Source of the DNA: Comamonas sp. B21-038 | GTDB taxonomy: Bacteria > Pseudomonadota > Gammaproteobacteria > Burkholderiales > Burkholderiaceae_C | Direction of reading: 5' to 3' | Assembly (NCBI RefSeq): GCF_022387135.1 | Contig: NZ_CP092462.1 | Span: 4,402,001 to 4,466,000 of the forward strand | DNA length: 64,000 bases | In this document: positions 16,889-26,600 of the stretch, one piece after another | Layout of the letters: each line of letters starts with the position of its first letter | Position numbering within the stretch: position 1 is the stretch's first letter | Made by a program: the position numbers and the translations under genes | The notes under the pieces: model-generated | The model's database searches: none | Told to the model about the DNA's origin: nothing | What the model saw: only the letters and a program-made list of their open reading frames with translations

Positions 16889-18972
16889 CATGCCTTGTCG
16901 GTGGCCTCGTCGATATCGGCAGGGGGCTGGGTTTCCATGAACTCCTCGATATCGCAGCGCAGCCGCAGCTCCCGTGCCAGCAGCTTGTGCAGCTGGCGTG
17001 GGTCCATCGGCTTGTGCATCAACGTCGCTCCCAGGCTGCTGGCCATCTGCAGCCGTTTGGGGGCCGTGTCGCCGGTCAGAATCACGTAATGGGGAAGCGT
17101 CTGCTGCCAAGGCGCATGCTCGGCCGTGGCATCGCGCACCGCCATCACGACCATGCTGCCGTCTTCGGTCGCCGACAGGCGCAGGTCGGTCAGCACCACA
17201 TCAAACGGCTTGCTGCTGCTCTCCTGCATGTGGCCGATGAGGCGCCGCACCTGGTCCACCGTGGCGGCGCTCATCACCTGGCAATGCCATTGCTCAAGCA
17301 TGCTGGCCAGTCCCACGCGCACCAGCGGCTCATCGTCCACCACCAGCACCTTGAGGCCATGCAGCGACGAATAGTCGCCCTCGTCGGGCTGCTCCCACAG
17401 GCCGGCGACCAGCCCATAGCCGCCCGCAGGCACGGCCTCGGCCATCAGGCTGACCCGGAACACGCTGCCGCGCCCGGGAACCGATGACAGCGTGACCTGC
17501 ACGTTCAGGATATCGGCCAGCTCGCGCACGATCGCCAGGCCCAGTCCCAGGCCCTTGGTTCCCATCTGGTGGTCCTCGCCCACCTGGCGGAACTTCTGGA
17601 AAATCAGGTCGTGGTGTTCGTCATCGATGCCCACGCCGGTGTCCCAGACCTCGATGACCCTTTGCAGCCCGCGTTTGCGCACGCCCAGCAGCACGCCCCC
17701 CTGTTCGGTATAGCGCAGCGCGTTGGACACCAGATTGCGCAGCAGCATGAACAGCAGCGACTGGTCGGTGTAGATCCAGTCCTCGCTGTCGCGCACGCGG
17801 AAGACCAGGTTCTTGGCATCGGCCTGCGGACCGAACTCTTTCTCCAGCCTGCGCAGAAAGCCGGCAATGGCCACCGGCTGGAACTTGGGATCGAGCACCC
17901 CGGCCTCGATGCGCGAGTAGTCCATCAAGGTGTCGAGCATCTCGCGGCTGGCCGACAATGCGGCGCGCGCATGCTCCAGCACCACCGCCTGCTGGCTGTT
18001 GAGGCCCGAGCCGCGCAAGGTCTCCAGAAACAGGTTGAGCGCCTGAACCGGCTGGCGCAGGTCATGGCTGGCACCGGCCAGAAAGCGGTTCTTCGCGCGC
18101 ACCGCATTCTGCGCCGAGCGGGCATGGTCGCTCAGGTGCTTCTTGTAGGATGCAATGGCCCGGCCCAGCTGGTCGATCTCGTCGCCCCACTGCTGGGGCA
18201 CCGCGTAGATGCCACCAAACTCGTCATTGCTCACCTCGCGGCGCAGCGCCACCAGGCGGCGCGACACGGACGCATGCATGTAGATGCCCGCCATCACCAC
18301 ACAGAGGATCAGCACGGCCACCAGCCAGTTCAGGTTGGTCTGCTGGGCGGCCACATCGCGCGACAGCTGCACGCTGCGTTCATTGAGCTGGCGCCGCAGG
18401 TCGGCCGCTGCGCGGCTGGCCAACAAGGACATGTCGGTGGCCAGCATCTGGTTGTCGGCCACCAGCTGGAAGATGCTGCGCTCGTCCTGGCCATGCTGCG
18501 CGGGTTGGAAGATGGCCTGGCTGAGCTGCTGCACATTGGCATTGAGCGCATTGCGCTTGGACTGCATCAGCGGATCGATCTCGCCATCCAGCCGGGTCTG
18601 CGTCATCTCGCCGAGCAGCTTGTCGAGCCAGCCCATGCGGTCGGTCAGCTCCACCATGTTCAGGCGCCGCTCGCCGATGTCATTGGTGATGGCCACCAGG
18701 CGCGCATAGCTGCCGATCATCTCGCTTTGCTGCATCACCCGGGTGCTGGCGATGAGCTGCTCCATCTCCACGCTCGACAGCTGCTGCAAGGCCTGGTTGG
18801 TGCGGCGCAGGCCCTGCAGGGTCAGTGCAAACACCACGGCAATGCCCACTGCCAGAATCACCAGCATCAGCAGGATGCGCGAGGTCACCGACATCGGAAA
18901 ACTGCGTTGGTCCGTGGCGGTCTGTGCAGTCTGTGCAGCAGCAGGGGAATGGAGGCGGTCTGGAATAGGCAT
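16888..18972 (-). CDS. Hybrid sensor histidine kinase with C-terminal receiver domain
   Basis: A 694-residue inner-membrane kinase. Transmembrane helices are at about 33-54 and 216-234 and enclose a largely helical periplasmic sensor of about 160 residues. The phosphoacceptor segment FLAGASHDLRQPVQALN carries His303. The ATPase domain has the N box (LRNLVSNALRY, 411-421), DTGVGI and GLGLGLAIV. A receiver domain at about 540-665 has DD546-547, Asp596 and Lys654. Its start codon overlaps the stop of the upstream peptide-binding protein gene (TGATG), so the two are translationally coupled. With the nearby NarL-type regulator it forms a complete signalling set. Confidence 0.92.
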   Translation of the reverse strand: MPIPDRLHSPAAAQTAQTATDQRSFPMSVTSRILLMLVILAVGIAVVFALTLQGLRRTNQALQQLSSVEMEQLIASTRVMQQSEMIGSYARLVAITNDIGERRLNMVELTDRMGWLDKLLGEMTQTRLDGEIDPLMQSKRNALNANVQQLSQAIFQPAQHGQDERSIFQLVADNQMLATDMSLLASRAAADLRRQLNERSVQLSRDVAAQQTNLNWLVAVLILCVVMAGIYMHASVSRRLVALRREVSNDEFGGIYAVPQQWGDEIDQLGRAIASYKKHLSDHARSAQNAVRAKNRFLAGASHDLRQPVQALNLFLETLRGSGLNSQQAVVLEHARAALSASREMLDTLMDYSRIEAGVLDPKFQPVAIAGFLRRLEKEFGPQADAKNLVFRVRDSEDWIYTDQSLLFMLLRNLVSNALRYTEQGGVLLGVRKRGLQRVIEVWDTGVGIDDEHHDLIFQKFRQVGEDHQMGTKGLGLGLAIVRELADILNVQVTLSSVPGRGSVFRVSLMAEAVPAGGYGLVAGLWEQPDEGDYSSLHGLKVLVVDDEPLVRVGLASMLEQWHCQVMSAATVDQVRRLIGHMQESSSKPFDVVLTDLRLSATEDGSMVVMAVRDATAEHAPWQQTLPHYVILTGDTAPKRLQMASSLGATLMHKPMDPRQLHKLLARELRLRCDIEEFMETQPPADIDEATDKA

Positions 18973-20483
18973 CAGTTCTGCCAGCGCAGGTCTTCGAGCG
19001 CAAAGGTCGGGATCGGGCACCGCGACCACATGCCCACCAGGCCCCTGCGCATGAAGTTGCGCTCCGGCCGCACGACGATGAACGCATTGACGGCGTCTTC
19101 GGCCAGCTGCCTTTGCGCCTGGCCCAGCCATTCATCCAGCTCCTGGGGCGACGCCGAAGCGCGCAGCTTTTCCCAGATCTTCTTGAACACCCGGTTGTGG
19201 TAGTTGAAGTAGTAGTCATCGCGCGCATAGATGCCGATGTCCATCGGCTCCACATGCATGATCAGGCTCAGGTCATAGTCCTTGCGTTTCATCACCTGGT
19301 CCAGCCAGGTGGGCCAATCCATGCGGACGATCTCGACCTGCAGGCCAATGGCTTCGAGCTGCGCGGCCACGATCAGGCTGCCATAGCGCCCGTAATCGGT
19401 CGGCGGCACGGCCAGGCGCAGGCTGGTTCCCGGGGCCACCTGGGCCTGGGCCAGCAAGGCCTTGGCCTGTGCCAGGTCGTAGGGGTAGCGCTGCACCAGA
19501 TCGACATAGGCCGGGTGATGCGGTGAGAAGTGGCTGCCAATGGGCAGCACCTCGATCGAGCTGCCGTAGATGCCCTGGTAGCGGCTGCGCTCCAGCGCAT
19601 GGTTGATGGCACGCCGTACCCGGATATCGTCAAGCGGAGCGCGGGCATTGTTCATCGCGATCAGCAGCTTGCCTTCGACACCGCGCTGCCCCATCACATA
19701 GTCGGTGCGCGCCATGAACGAAGCCGTCAGCCGGGTCACCGAGCTGAGCGCATCGATGCGGCCTTCGGCCAGCATGTTTTCGGTCTCGGCCGCGCTGGAC
19801 ATGAAGAGGAAATCGGCCATGCGGATGGCCGGCTTGCGGCTGTCCCACCACTGCTCATTGCGCAGCAAGGTGATCGACTTGCCCTTGGTCCATTTCTCGA
19901 CCCGGTACGGGCCGGTGCCCACCGGCGTGCTGGCATTGCTGGCTGCGCTATCGGGGTGCACCATCACCGCACCGGGCATCGCCAGTGCATAGCTGAGCAG
20001 CGCGTCGGGCTCGCTCAGGCGGATGCGCAGCAGGTACTCGTCCCTGGCCTCGGCCGACACCAGCTTGTCGAACCACTCGAGGTAGGCATTGGTGTTCCTC
20101 ATCTGCAGCAGCCGCTGCAGGCTGAAGGCGGCGGTCGCGGCGTTGAAGGGCGTGCCATCGTGGTAACGCACGTTGCGGCGCAGCAGCACATCGACCTGCT
20201 TGCCGTCCGGGCTCACCGTCCAGCTCAGGGCCAGGCGCGGCTTGATCTGGCCTTGCCCGTCGATGATCGTCAGGCCCTCGAACACATTGGCATAGGCGAT
20301 CTCGCTGGCGGTGGCTGCCGAGGTGCTGGTGATATCGAACGAGGAAGGCTCCAGCGGTATGCCGATGCGCAGGCGCTCCGACGCAGCCTTGGCGGGCGCG
20401 AGGCCCACCAGGCAGCAGAGCAGCAAAACGGCCAGCGCCCAGCGCATCCACTGGGGCTTGTCTTGGGGGCCTGTGTCCATCAT
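18972..20483 (-). CDS. Periplasmic peptide-binding protein, SBP_bac_5 family
   Basis: A 503-residue solute-binding protein of the oligopeptide/dipeptide (OppA/DppA) family. A hydrophobic signal segment (MRWALAVLLLCCLVGLAPAKAA) precedes the start of the mature lobe (RLRIGIPLEPSSFDITSTSAAT). Family blocks EIAYANVFEGLTIID, RYHDGTPFNAATAAFSLQRLL, TPVGTGPYRVEKW and DDIRVRRAINHALER are all present. No ABC permease or ATPase gene is nearby. Instead it is sandwiched between a response regulator and a kinase, so it may present a ligand to the kinase rather than feed a transporter. Start: ATG at 20483 or 20480, chosen over an upstream GTG because AGGAAG precedes them. Confidence 0.88.
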   Translation of the reverse strand: MMDTGPQDKPQWMRWALAVLLLCCLVGLAPAKAASERLRIGIPLEPSSFDITSTSAATASEIAYANVFEGLTIIDGQGQIKPRLALSWTVSPDGKQVDVLLRRNVRYHDGTPFNAATAAFSLQRLLQMRNTNAYLEWFDKLVSAEARDEYLLRIRLSEPDALLSYALAMPGAVMVHPDSAASNASTPVGTGPYRVEKWTKGKSITLLRNEQWWDSRKPAIRMADFLFMSSAAETENMLAEGRIDALSSVTRLTASFMARTDYVMGQRGVEGKLLIAMNNARAPLDDIRVRRAINHALERSRYQGIYGSSIEVLPIGSHFSPHHPAYVDLVQRYPYDLAQAKALLAQAQVAPGTSLRLAVPPTDYGRYGSLIVAAQLEAIGLQVEIVRMDWPTWLDQVMKRKDYDLSLIMHVEPMDIGIYARDDYYFNYHNRVFKKIWEKLRASASPQELDEWLGQAQRQLAEDAVNAFIVVRPERNFMRRGLVGMWSRCPIPTFALEDLRWQN

Positions 20484-20563
20484 GGCTTCCTGGTTGTACA
20501 CCTGCCTGGCAAGGGGCCGGCAAGTGGCATGGCGCTGGCGCTTGGGCGGCGACAGCGGCAGCT

Positions 20564-21217
20564 TTATTTGATGGCCGTGGCGGGCAGGATGCCGTTGCGC
20601 TGTGCCACCAGCACCGCCTGGGTTCGGGTATCGGCGCCCAGGTGCTTGAGGATGGAGGCCACCTGGTTGCGGATCGTGTGTTCGCTCAAACCGAAATGCT
20701 TGGCAATAGCCTTGTTGCTGAAGCCCTTGGCCAGCATCTTGAGCACCTCGTACTGGCGCAGCGGCAGCACTTCGGCATGCGGCTTGGCGTCTGGCGTCAG
20801 GCTGCGGCCGCTGGCCTTGTGGATGTTCTGCTCCATGCCCAGGCTGCGCAGCAGCCAGTGCTGCACCTGGGCGCAGATGGCCTCGGGCTCCAGCGCCTTG
20901 GAGATGAAGCCGGAGGCGCCCTGGCGCACCGCATCGCGCATCAGCTCGGGGTGGTCATGGCCCGAGAGCATCACCACATAGGCACCGGGCCAGCGTTTGC
21001 GGATCTGGCCAATGCCTTCGAGGCCATCGCAGCCCGGCATGCTGATGTCCAGCATCACCAGGTTGACCCAGTGCGCCTGCGCCACGGCATCGGTGACCGA
21101 ACCGGCCTCATGGATGTCGGCCTGCAGCATGTTGCTGCTCGACAGCATCATGCGCAGGCCCTGGCGGAAGAGGGGATGGTCGTCCACCAGCATCAGTGAT
21201 GGGAGAGGAAGTGTCAT
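20564..21217 (-). CDS. NarL/LuxR-type response regulator
   Basis: A 217-residue two-domain regulator. The receiver domain (1-122) has Asp12-Asp13, the phosphorylation site Asp57 in LVMLDISMPG and Lys107. The C-terminal LuxR helix-turn-helix covers about 152-205 (LPLRQYEVLKMLAKGFSNKAIAKHFGLSEHTIRNQVASILKHLG). It is the first gene of the leftward trio and is divergent from the adhesin operon. That makes the 368-bp region between them the likely binding site. Confidence 0.94.
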   Translation of the reverse strand: MTLPLPSLMLVDDHPLFRQGLRMMLSSSNMLQADIHEAGSVTDAVAQAHWVNLVMLDISMPGCDGLEGIGQIRKRWPGAYVVMLSGHDHPELMRDAVRQGASGFISKALEPEAICAQVQHWLLRSLGMEQNIHKASGRSLTPDAKPHAEVLPLRQYEVLKMLAKGFSNKAIAKHFGLSEHTIRNQVASILKHLGADTRTQAVLVAQRNGILPATAIK

Positions 21218-21585
21218 ATCCGCAGTCTCCTTCTTGCGGCATCGGCGAGGCAGGTCGTCATGGGCCGTACCTTACATCTATTTACTAAAGCGACCAATAG
21301 TCCAAATGCACTAGTGCCTCGACCGAAGCCGGGATGCCAGCAGCTGGGGCAGCATGGATAACCTGCATCTTTATGATTTTAATGAATTAAATACCAAATA
21401 CGGCCTGAGTTCCGGCGCGGATTTAGGTCATTTTTCAGCCCCTGAGCTAGTACATCTGGTCTATTTACAATTACTTACGGTCAGCCGAACATCCTTCCCA
21501 TGCGATGGCTGGCCGCCATGGGATGCCTGTCGTCGCTCCATCTGTTTTGCCCATGAACAGCACAACACCCAACTGTGAGGACGAC
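21218..21585. promoter_or_regulatory. Divergent regulatory region, response regulator / adhesin operon
   Basis: 368 bases, AT-richer than the flanks. Two related sequences, TACATCTATTTAC near 21274 and TACATCTGGTCTATTTAC near 21451, could be copies of a regulator site. A 74-codon frame starting at 21354 has no family resemblance and lies where the promoter is expected, so I do not call it a gene. No convincing -35/-10 pair was identified. Confidence 0.45.
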
Positions 21586-22161
21586 ATGAAACACAGCGCC
21601 ATCTACCTTGCCGCCGCCCTGCTGGCGGCGGCCGCTTCCAGCCACGCACAAGGCTGGCTCGGCGAATCCGTGCCCTGGCAGTTCCAGACCAGCGCCGACC
21701 GGGCCAACCGGGCCCTCACCAACGACCTGGTCGAGAAGAAAAAGGGCGGCTACTACGATGCCTTCAAGAGTACCTACATCACCAATATCGAGCGCCAGGT
21801 GAACTGCAATTTCCAGCCCACCGCCGCTGGTAACAGCAGCTCGGCCGACCAGGCCAACCAGGTTGCATCGCCGCAGACCAATGCATCGGCCGGCAACAGC
21901 GCATCGAGCACCGGCAGCGCCAGCCAAAGCAGTGACAACCTGGGCCGGGGCGGTGTGGCCAACAACAACCAGAGCAACACCGGCGCCATCAGCAGCGGCG
22001 TGCAGGGCAGCCCATCGACGACGACGATGGCGCCGATCAACAGCGAAAACGCCCATGGCCAGCAGGACATGCAGGTCGCGCAGAACAACAGCGGCAACCA
22101 AAGCACCAACGTGAGCGGCAGCTCGGCCTGCCAGTTCGGTGCCAGTGGCGCCATCAACTAA
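21586..22161 (+). CDS. Small secreted Asn/Ser/Gln-rich protein, HfaA-like candidate fibre subunit
   Basis: A 191-residue exported protein. The signal peptide (LAAALLAAAASSHA) is cleaved near residue 21. A folded-looking segment (residues 22-75) ends with Cys74. A low-complexity tail dominated by N, S, Q, G and A follows, and a second Cys (182) lies near the end. The tail resembles curli-type and HfaA-type amyloid subunits in composition. Position before a CsgG/HfaB-like pore gene supports a role as an exported subunit. I infer the HfaA relationship from gene order and composition, not from clear identity. GAGGA before the ATG fixes the start. Confidence 0.6.
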   Translation: MKHSAIYLAAALLAAAASSHAQGWLGESVPWQFQTSADRANRALTNDLVEKKKGGYYDAFKSTYITNIERQVNCNFQPTAAGNSSSADQANQVASPQTNASAGNSASSTGSASQSSDNLGRGGVANNNQSNTGAISSGVQGSPSTTTMAPINSENAHGQQDMQVAQNNSGNQSTNVSGSSACQFGASGAIN

Positions 22162-22179
22162 GCGCGGACGGAGGACCCC

Positions 22180-23556
22180 ATGCACGCATTGAAGCTTTCC
22201 CCCCTGCCCACGATCAGCCCGCTGCCCCGCCGCACGATGACCCTGTCGGCCCTGGCCGCCACCCTGCTGCTGAGCGGTTGCGCACTGCCCACCTACCAAC
22301 AGGTGCGCATGGCCGATGACGAAGCGCCCGTGATGCAGGGCCCCGGCCCGCGCCACAACGGCACGCCGTTGGACAACAGCTTTGCCTGCCTGTCGCACCG
22401 CATCGTCGAGCAGCGCAGTGGCCGCGCACCGCTGTCCATTGCCGTCGGTGACATCAAGGACTACACCGGCAAGTACTCGCAGGGCGATGGCAATGTCGTC
22501 ACCCAAGGCGGGTCGTTGATGGTCTATTCGGCGCTCGGCAAGCTCGGCGGTGCCATCGATGTGCGCGAGCGCTTCGACACCCGCGTGGCCGAGCTGGAGC
22601 TGGCCTATACCGACCGGCGCCAACTGGGCGATGGCAACCAGCACGCGCTGGCCGATGAGAAGGGCCAGCGCGCGGTGCCCTGGCTGCCGTACTACGGCGG
22701 CTCCATCCTCCGTTCCGACTACTACATCATCGGTGGCCTCACCGAGGTGAACTACAACATCCAGTCCGGCGGCATCGAAGCCCAGGTCAACCAGATCGGA
22801 CCGCGCTTCCGGGTCTTCACGATGAATGTCGGGGCCGACCTGCGCATCGTCGAGACCAAGACCTTGCGCGTGGTGCGGGCCGTCAGCCTGCAAAAGCAGA
22901 TCGTGGGCCGCGAGATCGGTGCGGGCATCTTCCGCTTCTTCGGCAGCAACCTGTTCGACATCAACGCCGGCAGCAAGGACCTGGAGCCCGTGCAACTGGG
23001 CGTGCGCACCACCTTGGAGCAGGGCGTGCTGGAGCTGATCAGCACCGTGACGCAAACCCCGGCAGGCCCTTGCATGGACGGCGCCAAGACGGCGGCTGGC
23101 GAGCCCGCCGCAGTACCCCCAGCAGCGATGCCTGCCGACACCGCGGCAGCTGCCGCTGCGCCTGCGCCTGCAGCGGCCCCTGCTGCTGCGGCCACGCCGG
23201 CCATGCCCGAGAAGACGGCTGCTGCGATGACCTCGCTGGATGTGGTCTTTGAAGAGAACAACACCCGCATTGCCCAGCAATCGGCCACCGCCGCAGAGAC
23301 CGTGGCGACCCGCCTGCGCGCCGGCCAGGGTGTGCGGATGGCGCTGCTGGCGCGGGAGAACGAGAACGACCAGAACCCCGCTCGCCGCGATGCACTGACC
23401 GACGAACGCCTGCAGTCCTTGCGTGCCGAACTGGCCCAGCACGGCATTCCCCCCAGCCAGGTGCAGCTGCAGTGGCGGCCTGCGCCCGGCGACACCACGG
23501 TGCACCGCTACGGCGCCGGCTACCGCCTGCTGGCCCGCCTGCAGATCAAGCCTTGA
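22180..23556 (+). CDS. CsgG/HfaB-family outer-membrane lipoprotein (adhesin secretion pore)
   Basis: A 458-residue lipoprotein with a lipobox at Cys34 (LLLSGC). The CsgG domain spans about 70-300. Recognisable segments include ISIAVGDIKDYTGKYSQGDG-like (LSIAVGDIKDYTGKY), SALGKLGGAIDVRERFDTRVAELELAY, DYYIIGGLTEVNYNIQSGG and TKTLRVVRAVSLQKQIVGREIGAGIFRFFG. After an Ala/Pro linker (about 312-345) comes a 110-residue C-terminal domain with a weak OmpA/MotB-like look (MTSLDVVFEEN ... ARRDALTDERLQSLRAELAQHGI). CsgG proteins form ungated diffusion pores that secrete unfolded fibre subunits. It lies 18 bases after the small secreted protein and before the large adhesin. Confidence 0.82.
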   Translation: MHALKLSPLPTISPLPRRTMTLSALAATLLLSGCALPTYQQVRMADDEAPVMQGPGPRHNGTPLDNSFACLSHRIVEQRSGRAPLSIAVGDIKDYTGKYSQGDGNVVTQGGSLMVYSALGKLGGAIDVRERFDTRVAELELAYTDRRQLGDGNQHALADEKGQRAVPWLPYYGGSILRSDYYIIGGLTEVNYNIQSGGIEAQVNQIGPRFRVFTMNVGADLRIVETKTLRVVRAVSLQKQIVGREIGAGIFRFFGSNLFDINAGSKDLEPVQLGVRTTLEQGVLELISTVTQTPAGPCMDGAKTAAGEPAAVPPAAMPADTAAAAAAPAPAAAPAAAATPAMPEKTAAAMTSLDVVFEENNTRIAQQSATAAETVATRLRAGQGVRMALLARENENDQNPARRDALTDERLQSLRAELAQHGIPPSQVQLQWRPAPGDTTVHRYGAGYRLLARLQIKP

Positions 23557-23675
23557 GCAGCTTCGTTCCTGCAGCTACTCATTCAATAGCTTATAGCGCT
23601 TTATAGACGGGCACTAAGAGCATAAAACACCCAAATCACGTCTAGTGTTCCTCCCTGTACGACTAGGAGACAGTC

Positions 23676-26600
23676 ATGTCCCACAAGCACCCAACCTCTC
23701 TTCGCCGGGCACGCCTGGCTCCACTGGCCGCTGCGGCCGCATTGATCGCCGCCACCTCGGGCGTGGCGCTGGCACAGAGCAACGGAACCCTTCCGGTGAC
23801 CGGGCCCACAACCAACCAGACCAGCAATGGGGTCGTTAACGCACAAAACAACAGCAATGCGCAGTACACCACCTTCCCCGGCAACGGTGTGGTGAATGGC
23901 AATGGCGTGGATGCGCTGGCTATTGGCAACCAGCACCGGCTCGATACCGGTGCCGCTGCTGCCCTGACCATCAACAACCAGCTACCAGCGCAGCCAACGG
24001 TGGACATTGCCCAGCAGGTCAATAGCACCGTCAGCAGCATCACCTCGGGCACGGTCGGCGTCAATGCCGCCAATGTGGTCGGCAACCACGATGGTGATAC
24101 CGCCAGCGTGAGTAACAACGAAGCCAGCGCCGCGGCGATCGGCAGCACGGCAGTGGGCACCATGCAGATCACCGGCACGGCGGTTGACATGAACACCCCG
24201 GCGACGGCTACCGTCACCCAAGGCCAGGCGGCAACCGGCGCGGTGACAGCCATCACTACGCTGAACCAGGTGGGTATCCGCCTGAACCAGACCGGTGGTG
24301 CCAACCCCGCCAATGCCATGGACAACCTGAGGCTGAGCGTCTCGGGCAACAAGATCGATGCCAGCGCGCAGGCCAATACCACCCAGGCAGGTATCCAGGT
24401 GCAGGGCAGCAGCGTCAATGTGGGGGCCGATGCCAGCAGCAGCGTTGACCAAGTGGCCGAGGGCAACGTTTTCGGCATCAGCTCGGTCGGTAATTTGCTG
24501 GGTATCCGGGTTCAGGGCACCCCCAACCAGCCCATGACGGACAGCACGCTGAGCGTGAGCGGCAACCAGGTGCAAGCCTCCGCTGGCGGCAACCAGCAGA
24601 CCAGTACCCTGCAGATCACGTCATCCGGTGACGTGGTGCAGGTGCCCAATACGGTTTTGGGCACCACGGCGACCCAGGCCAATAGCGGTGTTGTCATCGC
24701 CTCAGGCTCGGCAACCACGCTGGGCATCGACAACCAGAAGCCTGGCTCGGCCAACAACAGCTACAGCGTCGCCGGTAACAGCGTCAGCGCCCAAGCCGAT
24801 GGCAATAGCGGCAGCAACCGCACGGCCGTGGCGGCTGCAGGCTCCATCAGCGGTGCGGTGTTGGAGACTACGAATTCCCAAACCCTGAGCTCGCCCGTTG
24901 TCACAGCTGGTGCCAATGTGGGATCGCTGGGCGTGCAGACCCTGGACAGCACCAATGACACCCTGAGCGTCAGCGGCAATCTGGTACAGGCCCAGGCCCA
25001 GGGCTCCAGCGCCAGCAACCAGACCCGTGCCGGCGCCAGCAACATCGCTGACAGCCAGGCCACCACGTCCAACACCCAGCTGAACATGGGTGGTGCCGTT
25101 TCGGCCAGTGCCAGCGTTGCGCGCATCGGCAGCAGCTCCACCAGTCTGTCTAGCACCAGCCTGACGGTGAGCGGCAACCAGCTCAGTTCCGAAGCGACGG
25201 CAGCCTCCGCCACCAACGACGCCCAGTTCGGTGCCGATAATGCGGTGACGCAATCGTCCGCGCTGGTGACCAACACGCAGGGCCATGCGACGGGCGAGGT
25301 CCAGGCTAGCACCGGATCCAACCTGGTGGGCGCAACTACCACCAGCGCCAGCAATGCCACCTTGGTGGTCAGCGGCAACCAGTTCAACGCCAACGCTGCC
25401 AGCCAGAAGGCCAGTAACCTGGCCCGTGTCAATGCCACCAACGGCGTGACAGACGCTGCCGCTGCGGTCATCAACCAGCAGGGCTATGGCTCAGGCGATG
25501 TCAGCGCCACGGTCGCCGGGCTCACCAGCCTGAGCCCTTCTCCCGATCCGGTCCCCATGCTGATCGGTCTGCGCGCCAATACGGCCTCGGGTTCCAGCCT
25601 CACGGTCAGCGGTAATGTGGGCGGCTCGGACGCGATCATCAACCAGGCGGACAACCAGGTCGCGCTCTCTGGCAGCCGCATCGATGGCAACTCGGCAGCC
25701 TACCTGTTCAATGTGCAGGCCGTGCAATCGGGCAATGCAAGCGCACTGACCAAGGTCAACCTGGGCGTTGAGGGTACGAGCAACCTGACACCTGTCACCA
25801 CGCGCGCAGGCGGCCATGAACTGGTGGTGAGCGGCAACCAGTTCAGCGCCAATGCCAGCCAGAACCAGGCAACCAATGCGCTGGACATCCAGGCCACCAG
25901 CACCTTGAGTGCGGCCGGCACCCAGCCCAACCTGTTGGGCAACCTGCAGTTGTCGGCAGGTGACACCACGGCCACCACCGAGATGCAGATCCTCAGTGGC
26001 CGCAGCGTGGTCACCGATCCCAGCGGCAACACCACCATCACTGGCAACCAGGCCAGCAGCCTGGCCCGTGCCAACGTGGCCAACAACCAGCTGACCGTGA
26101 CAGCCGGCACGCTTGCGAGCGACCAGGCCGTCTTGCTGGGCAATGTGCAGGGTAATTCCGGTGCCGTGGCTTCTACCGCCAGCCTGCAGATGCAAGGCAC
26201 TGCGGCCAACCGCCTCGATGGCAACATCACCACCACCGGCAACCAGGCGCTGGCAGTGGCTGCAGGCAACACCTCGCTCAACAGCGTGCAAGTAGGTGCA
26301 GGCACGGCGCTCAACAGCGGATCGGCCGTGGGCCTGCTCAATGCGCAGACCAACAGCGGCAATGTTGTCGCCACCGCAAGCCTGAACGCCGATGCCTTCA
26401 CCCGTGGCAGCTCCCTCAATCTGAGCGGCAACACCGCCAGCGCCACAGCCGTAGGCAACAACGCAGACAACGTGGTGAACGTCTCGGCGCTGCCCGGCCA
26501 GCAGATGGCCAGTGCGGTGCTGACCTCCACGCAGGTCAACAGCGGCAACGTGAGTGCGGTGGTGAGCGGCAGCTACAGCGCCTCGGGTGTGCCAAGCACC

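Noticed and set aside
18972..20483. The peptide-binding protein as part of an ordinary Opp/Dpp importer
   Set aside because: No permease or ATPase genes are on either side. The gene is instead coupled to a kinase and preceded by a response regulator.
21354..21578. A 74-codon rightward frame upstream of the HfaA-like gene
   Set aside because: It lies in the AT-rich divergent promoter region, lacks a ribosome-binding site and has no recognisable family.
21481..23505. A 674-codon leftward frame opposite the HfaA/HfaB-like genes
   Set aside because: It runs antisense to genes with clear signal peptides and a CsgG domain. Its translation is His/Gly/Arg-rich low complexity, typical of GC-rich shadows.
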